NCBI RefSeq assembly: GCF_035609205.1
Contig: NZ_CP141184.1
Coordinates: 1 to 64,000, forward strand
Length of the DNA: 64,000 bases
Direction of reading: 5' to 3'
Source of the DNA: Hymenobacter sp. GOD-10R
GTDB lineage: Bacteria > Bacteroidota > Bacteroidia > Cytophagales > Hymenobacteraceae
Below the pieces are notes generated by a model that searched no databases, was not told where the DNA came from, and was given only the letters and a program-made list of their open reading frames with translations. The first letter of the stretch is position 1. Each line of letters begins with the position of its first letter. Both the position numbers and the translations under genes were made by a program. Below are positions 61,568 to 64,000 of this stretch, piece by piece.

Positions 61568-64000
61568 ATGAAAAAGGTTTCCTTCCTGCTTTTACTGCTG
61601 TTGCTGTTAGCTGGCGTTTCGTCGGTGCAGGCCCAGCGTATCGTGCTGAGTGGGCAGGTGACGGAGTCGACAACCGGCCAACCTGTGCCGTTTGCCTCGT
61701 TGTTTTTGCCCGGAACATCGGCGGGCATAACAGCTGACGAGCAAGGACACTATGAGCTAGCTACTTCCGAACGCGCTGACTCGCTAGCTGCTTCGGCCAT
61801 GGGCTACAAGGTGCAGAAGAAGCGCATTGGCACGGAATTACGGCAGACGATCAATTTTACGTTGCCCACTAGCGGCGTGACCCTCGGGGAAGTAACCGTC
61901 CGTCCCACCGAGAACCCCGCCTACGAAATTCTGCGCCGCGTGCAGGCCCACAAGCCGAAGAACGACAAACGCTTCCTAGAAGCCTTTGCATTCGATAGCT
62001 ACAACCGCGTAGAAGTAGCCGTGAACGATTTGCCCAAGGGCGCGGCGCGTAGCCGCGTATTGCGCCAAATGACGGCCGTTGCCGACAGCCTAGGCCAAGC
62101 CCGCGCGGACAACGGCAATCCTGTACTACCGATTTTCGCCTCTGAGGTGCTGTCGCGCTATTTCGCGCGGCGTGAGCCTCGGCGCAAGCGTGAAGAAATC
62201 AAACGTACGCAGATGCGGGGCCTAGCGCCGCGCGATGGCTCAGTGCTGTCGCAAATCCTAGGTTCTTCCTTTCAAGACTGGGACTTTTATCCCAACTGGC
62301 AGCAGTTGCTGGGCAAGGACTTTATCTCGCCTATCGCCGACGGCTGGAAGTTCACGTACGAGTACGAGCTGCAAGACTCGGTGTACTTGGGCAAAGACTG
62401 GTGCTACAAGCTAGGGGTAGAGCCGCGCCGGCCCCAAGACCTAGCTTTCACCGGTACCATCTGGATTACAGCTGATACTTACGCGCTGCGCCGCGTCGAC
62501 CTGACGGTAAGCCCCGAGGCTAACCTCAACTTTGTGAGTAAGATCCAGGTGTACCAAGACCTAGCTCCGACGGCGGCTGGACCGTGGCTACCTACGCGCA
62601 CCCGCGTGTACATTGCCATTAAGCCGGGTGGGGTGCAGGTGGCAGGCGTCACGGCCAAGTTCACTACCGTCAACCAAAACTTCGATATCAACCACCCGCA
62701 GCCGCTTGCCTTCTACGACCGGCCTGTGGTGGCTGCCTCCGATGCGTACGACGCACCCGGCGATTTTTGGGAGAAGAACCGTCCTGATTCGTTGTCGGTG
62801 GATGATCAGCGCACCCTCGCCATCCTAGATTCCGTGCAGAAGCTGCCGTCGGTGCAGTCGTTAAAGAAGCTGGCGGATGTGTTCGTGAACGGCTACAAGC
62901 GCGTGGGCATGGTGGACCTAGGTCCGATCTGGACTTTGTATGGGTTCAATAACATCGAAGGAAACCGTTTTCGGGTGGGCTTCCGTACCACGCCCGATTT
63001 TAGCCGTGAGTGGCAGATGCGCGCCTACCTAGCCTACGGCACCCGCGACACGCGTCTGAAATACGACCTGCGCATCAGTCGAATCCTGAACCGGGACAAC
63101 TGGACGGTAATTACCGCTGAGCGCCGCCGCGACCTCGACCAACTGGCGCTGATCGACAACGACTACGCTTTGGAAAATCCGCTGTTTGAGGCGGCGGCTC
63201 GCCTCGGCAACATCACCAGTAGTCGGCCGCTGATGCGTGATTTGAATACGCTCAGTATCCAGAGTGACTTGTTCCGGGGCTTTACGCAACGGGTTACGGT
63301 GCGCCAGCAGAACTTCGACCCGCTCTATCCTTTTGCTTATTACACCGACGAGCCTGCGCCTGGTGCGCCGCTAGCTGATCAGTTTTCTTTATCGGAGCTC
63401 GTGCTCGAATCGCGCTACGCCCGCGATGAGGTGTTGGTGCAAAGCCGTAACCAAAACCAGCGCTACGCCATCGGGCTGAAGAAATGGCCGGTATTTACGC
63501 TGCGCTACACATTGGGGCTAGACAAGTTCTTGAGCAGCGATTTTAAGTACCACAAGTTTACTTTCCAGGTCAGCCAAAGCGTGCGGCTAGGGCAGCTCGG
63601 TCGCACCGACTACATCGTAGATGCGGGCTACATCCCCAGCACCGTTCCTTACCTGATCTTAAAAACGCACCTTGGCAACCAATCGCCCTTTTACAACGTG
63701 GGCGCTTTCAACCTGATGCGTTACTCCGAGTTCATCAGTGACAAGTACGCATCCTTTCAGTTCGAAAACCACTTCGAAGGCTTTCTGGTGAATAGTGTTC
63801 CGGCCCTGAAGCAGCTCAACTGGCGCCTGGTAGCTACCGGCAGTTTGCTCTATGGTGGCGTAAGCGCCGCCAACCGCGCTATCACGCCGGCCCTCAGCGC
63901 AAACGGAGAGCCGTTGTTCACCTTCCAGTCGCTAGGTCGCTTACCCTACGCTGAAGTTGGCTACGGCATAGAAAACATCTTTAAGGTAGCCCGCGTCGAT
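61568..64000 (+). CDS. DUF5686 / carboxypeptidase-regulatory-like outer-membrane protein (5' part)
   Basis: The frame is open from ATG 61568 through the right edge (811 codons seen). It has a signal peptide (LLLLLLLLAGVSSVQAQ) and a CarboxypepD_reg-like domain (about 25-110: LSGQVTESTTGQPVPFASLFLPG). The DUF5686 region follows (PAYEILRRVQAHKP, DWDFYPNWQQLLGKDFISPIADGWKFTYEYELQD split) with a long beta-barrel-like part. Family members are Bacteroidota outer-membrane proteins of unknown role. TATCTTTC at 61513-61520 is a plausible promoter element. The 3' end is outside the window. Confidence 0.9.
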   Translation, partial: MKKVSFLLLLLLLLAGVSSVQAQRIVLSGQVTESTTGQPVPFASLFLPGTSAGITADEQGHYELATSERADSLAASAMGYKVQKKRIGTELRQTINFTLPTSGVTLGEVTVRPTENPAYEILRRVQAHKPKNDKRFLEAFAFDSYNRVEVAVNDLPKGAARSRVLRQMTAVADSLGQARADNGNPVLPIFASEVLSRYFARREPRRKREEIKRTQMRGLAPRDGSVLSQILGSSFQDWDFYPNWQQLLGKDFISPIADGWKFTYEYELQDSVYLGKDWCYKLGVEPRRPQDLAFTGTIWITADTYALRRVDLTVSPEANLNFVSKIQVYQDLAPTAAGPWLPTRTRVYIAIKPGGVQVAGVTAKFTTVNQNFDINHPQPLAFYDRPVVAASDAYDAPGDFWEKNRPDSLSVDDQRTLAILDSVQKLPSVQSLKKLADVFVNGYKRVGMVDLGPIWTLYGFNNIEGNRFRVGFRTTPDFSREWQMRAYLAYGTRDTRLKYDLRISRILNRDNWTVITAERRRDLDQLALIDNDYALENPLFEAAARLGNITSSRPLMRDLNTLSIQSDLFRGFTQRVTVRQQNFDPLYPFAYYTDEPAPGAPLADQFSLSELVLESRYARDEVLVQSRNQNQRYAIGLKKWPVFTLRYTLGLDKFLSSDFKYHKFTFQVSQSVRLGQLGRTDYIVDAGYIPSTVPYLILKTHLGNQSPFYNVGAFNLMRYSEFISDKYASFQFENHFEGFLVNSVPALKQLNWRLVATGSLLYGGVSAANRAITPALSANGEPLFTFQSLGRLPYAEVGYGIENIFKVARVD

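Overview
The window looks like chromosomal DNA of a Bacteroidota bacterium, most probably a cytophagalean close to Hymenobacter. Supporting signs: TAnnTTTG-type promoter elements, two large secreted proteins with type IX secretion (T9SS) C-terminal signals, a TamL lipoprotein paired with TamB, a DUF5686 protein with a carboxypeptidase-regulatory-like domain, an ECF-like sigma factor followed by a membrane TPR protein, and frequent CCTAGG/GCTAGC palindromes. The assignment comes from gene content only. I see no rRNA, tRNA, CRISPR array, insertion sequence or prophage.

Layout. 1-6127: tail of an unknown gene, a SelT/W/H-like redox protein, a TPR protein, a PlsC-type acyltransferase, then a tandem duplication of a two-gene cassette (metallophosphoesterase lipoprotein plus small exported protein). 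6370-14460: RadA, a thioredoxin-fold protein whose CxxC is TSGLS, a radical SAM/SPASM enzyme, an XRE-membrane fusion, a retropepsin-like protein, an erythromycin esterase homologue, a small conserved protein and a FeoB-associated Cys-rich protein. 14737-18392: inositol monophosphatase, Lnt, RsmI and pterin dehydratase. 18536-19621: three small, very hydrophilic, probably disordered proteins. 19759-23328: PP-family phosphatase, membrane TPR protein, sigma factor, GlyA. 23496-32088: TatC, a polytopic membrane protein, RbfA, a methyltransferase, a 58-aa protein, a LolC/E-type permease and a SNF2 helicase. 32160-37459: molybdenum-enzyme cluster (MoeB/MoeZ-like, FdhD, a small unknown protein, FdhF/YdeP oxidoreductase). 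37553-46829: small membrane protein, a 14-repeat FG-GAP T9SS protein, YceI, a papain-like protein of unknown role, TamL. 46993-64000: TamB, a DPE2-like 4-alpha-glucanotransferase, a giant Ig/DUF11/Gly-rich T9SS protein, a thioredoxin-reductase-like flavoprotein, and the 5' part of a DUF5686 outer-membrane protein.

How the genes work together. Much of the window serves the cell envelope: Lnt, LolC/E, TamB/TamL, TatC, the acyltransferase, the exported lipoproteins and the T9SS substrates. The moeB/fdhD/fdhF group forms a coherent unit for sulfuration and insertion of molybdenum cofactor into a formate-dehydrogenase-like enzyme. RadA, RbfA, RsmI and GlyA are housekeeping functions. No single block is clearly a new defence or mobile system. 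The least explained parts are the duplicated phosphoesterase cassette with diverged metal ligands, the papain-like protein at 43205-44335, the disordered-protein trio, and several long inverted repeats between genes.
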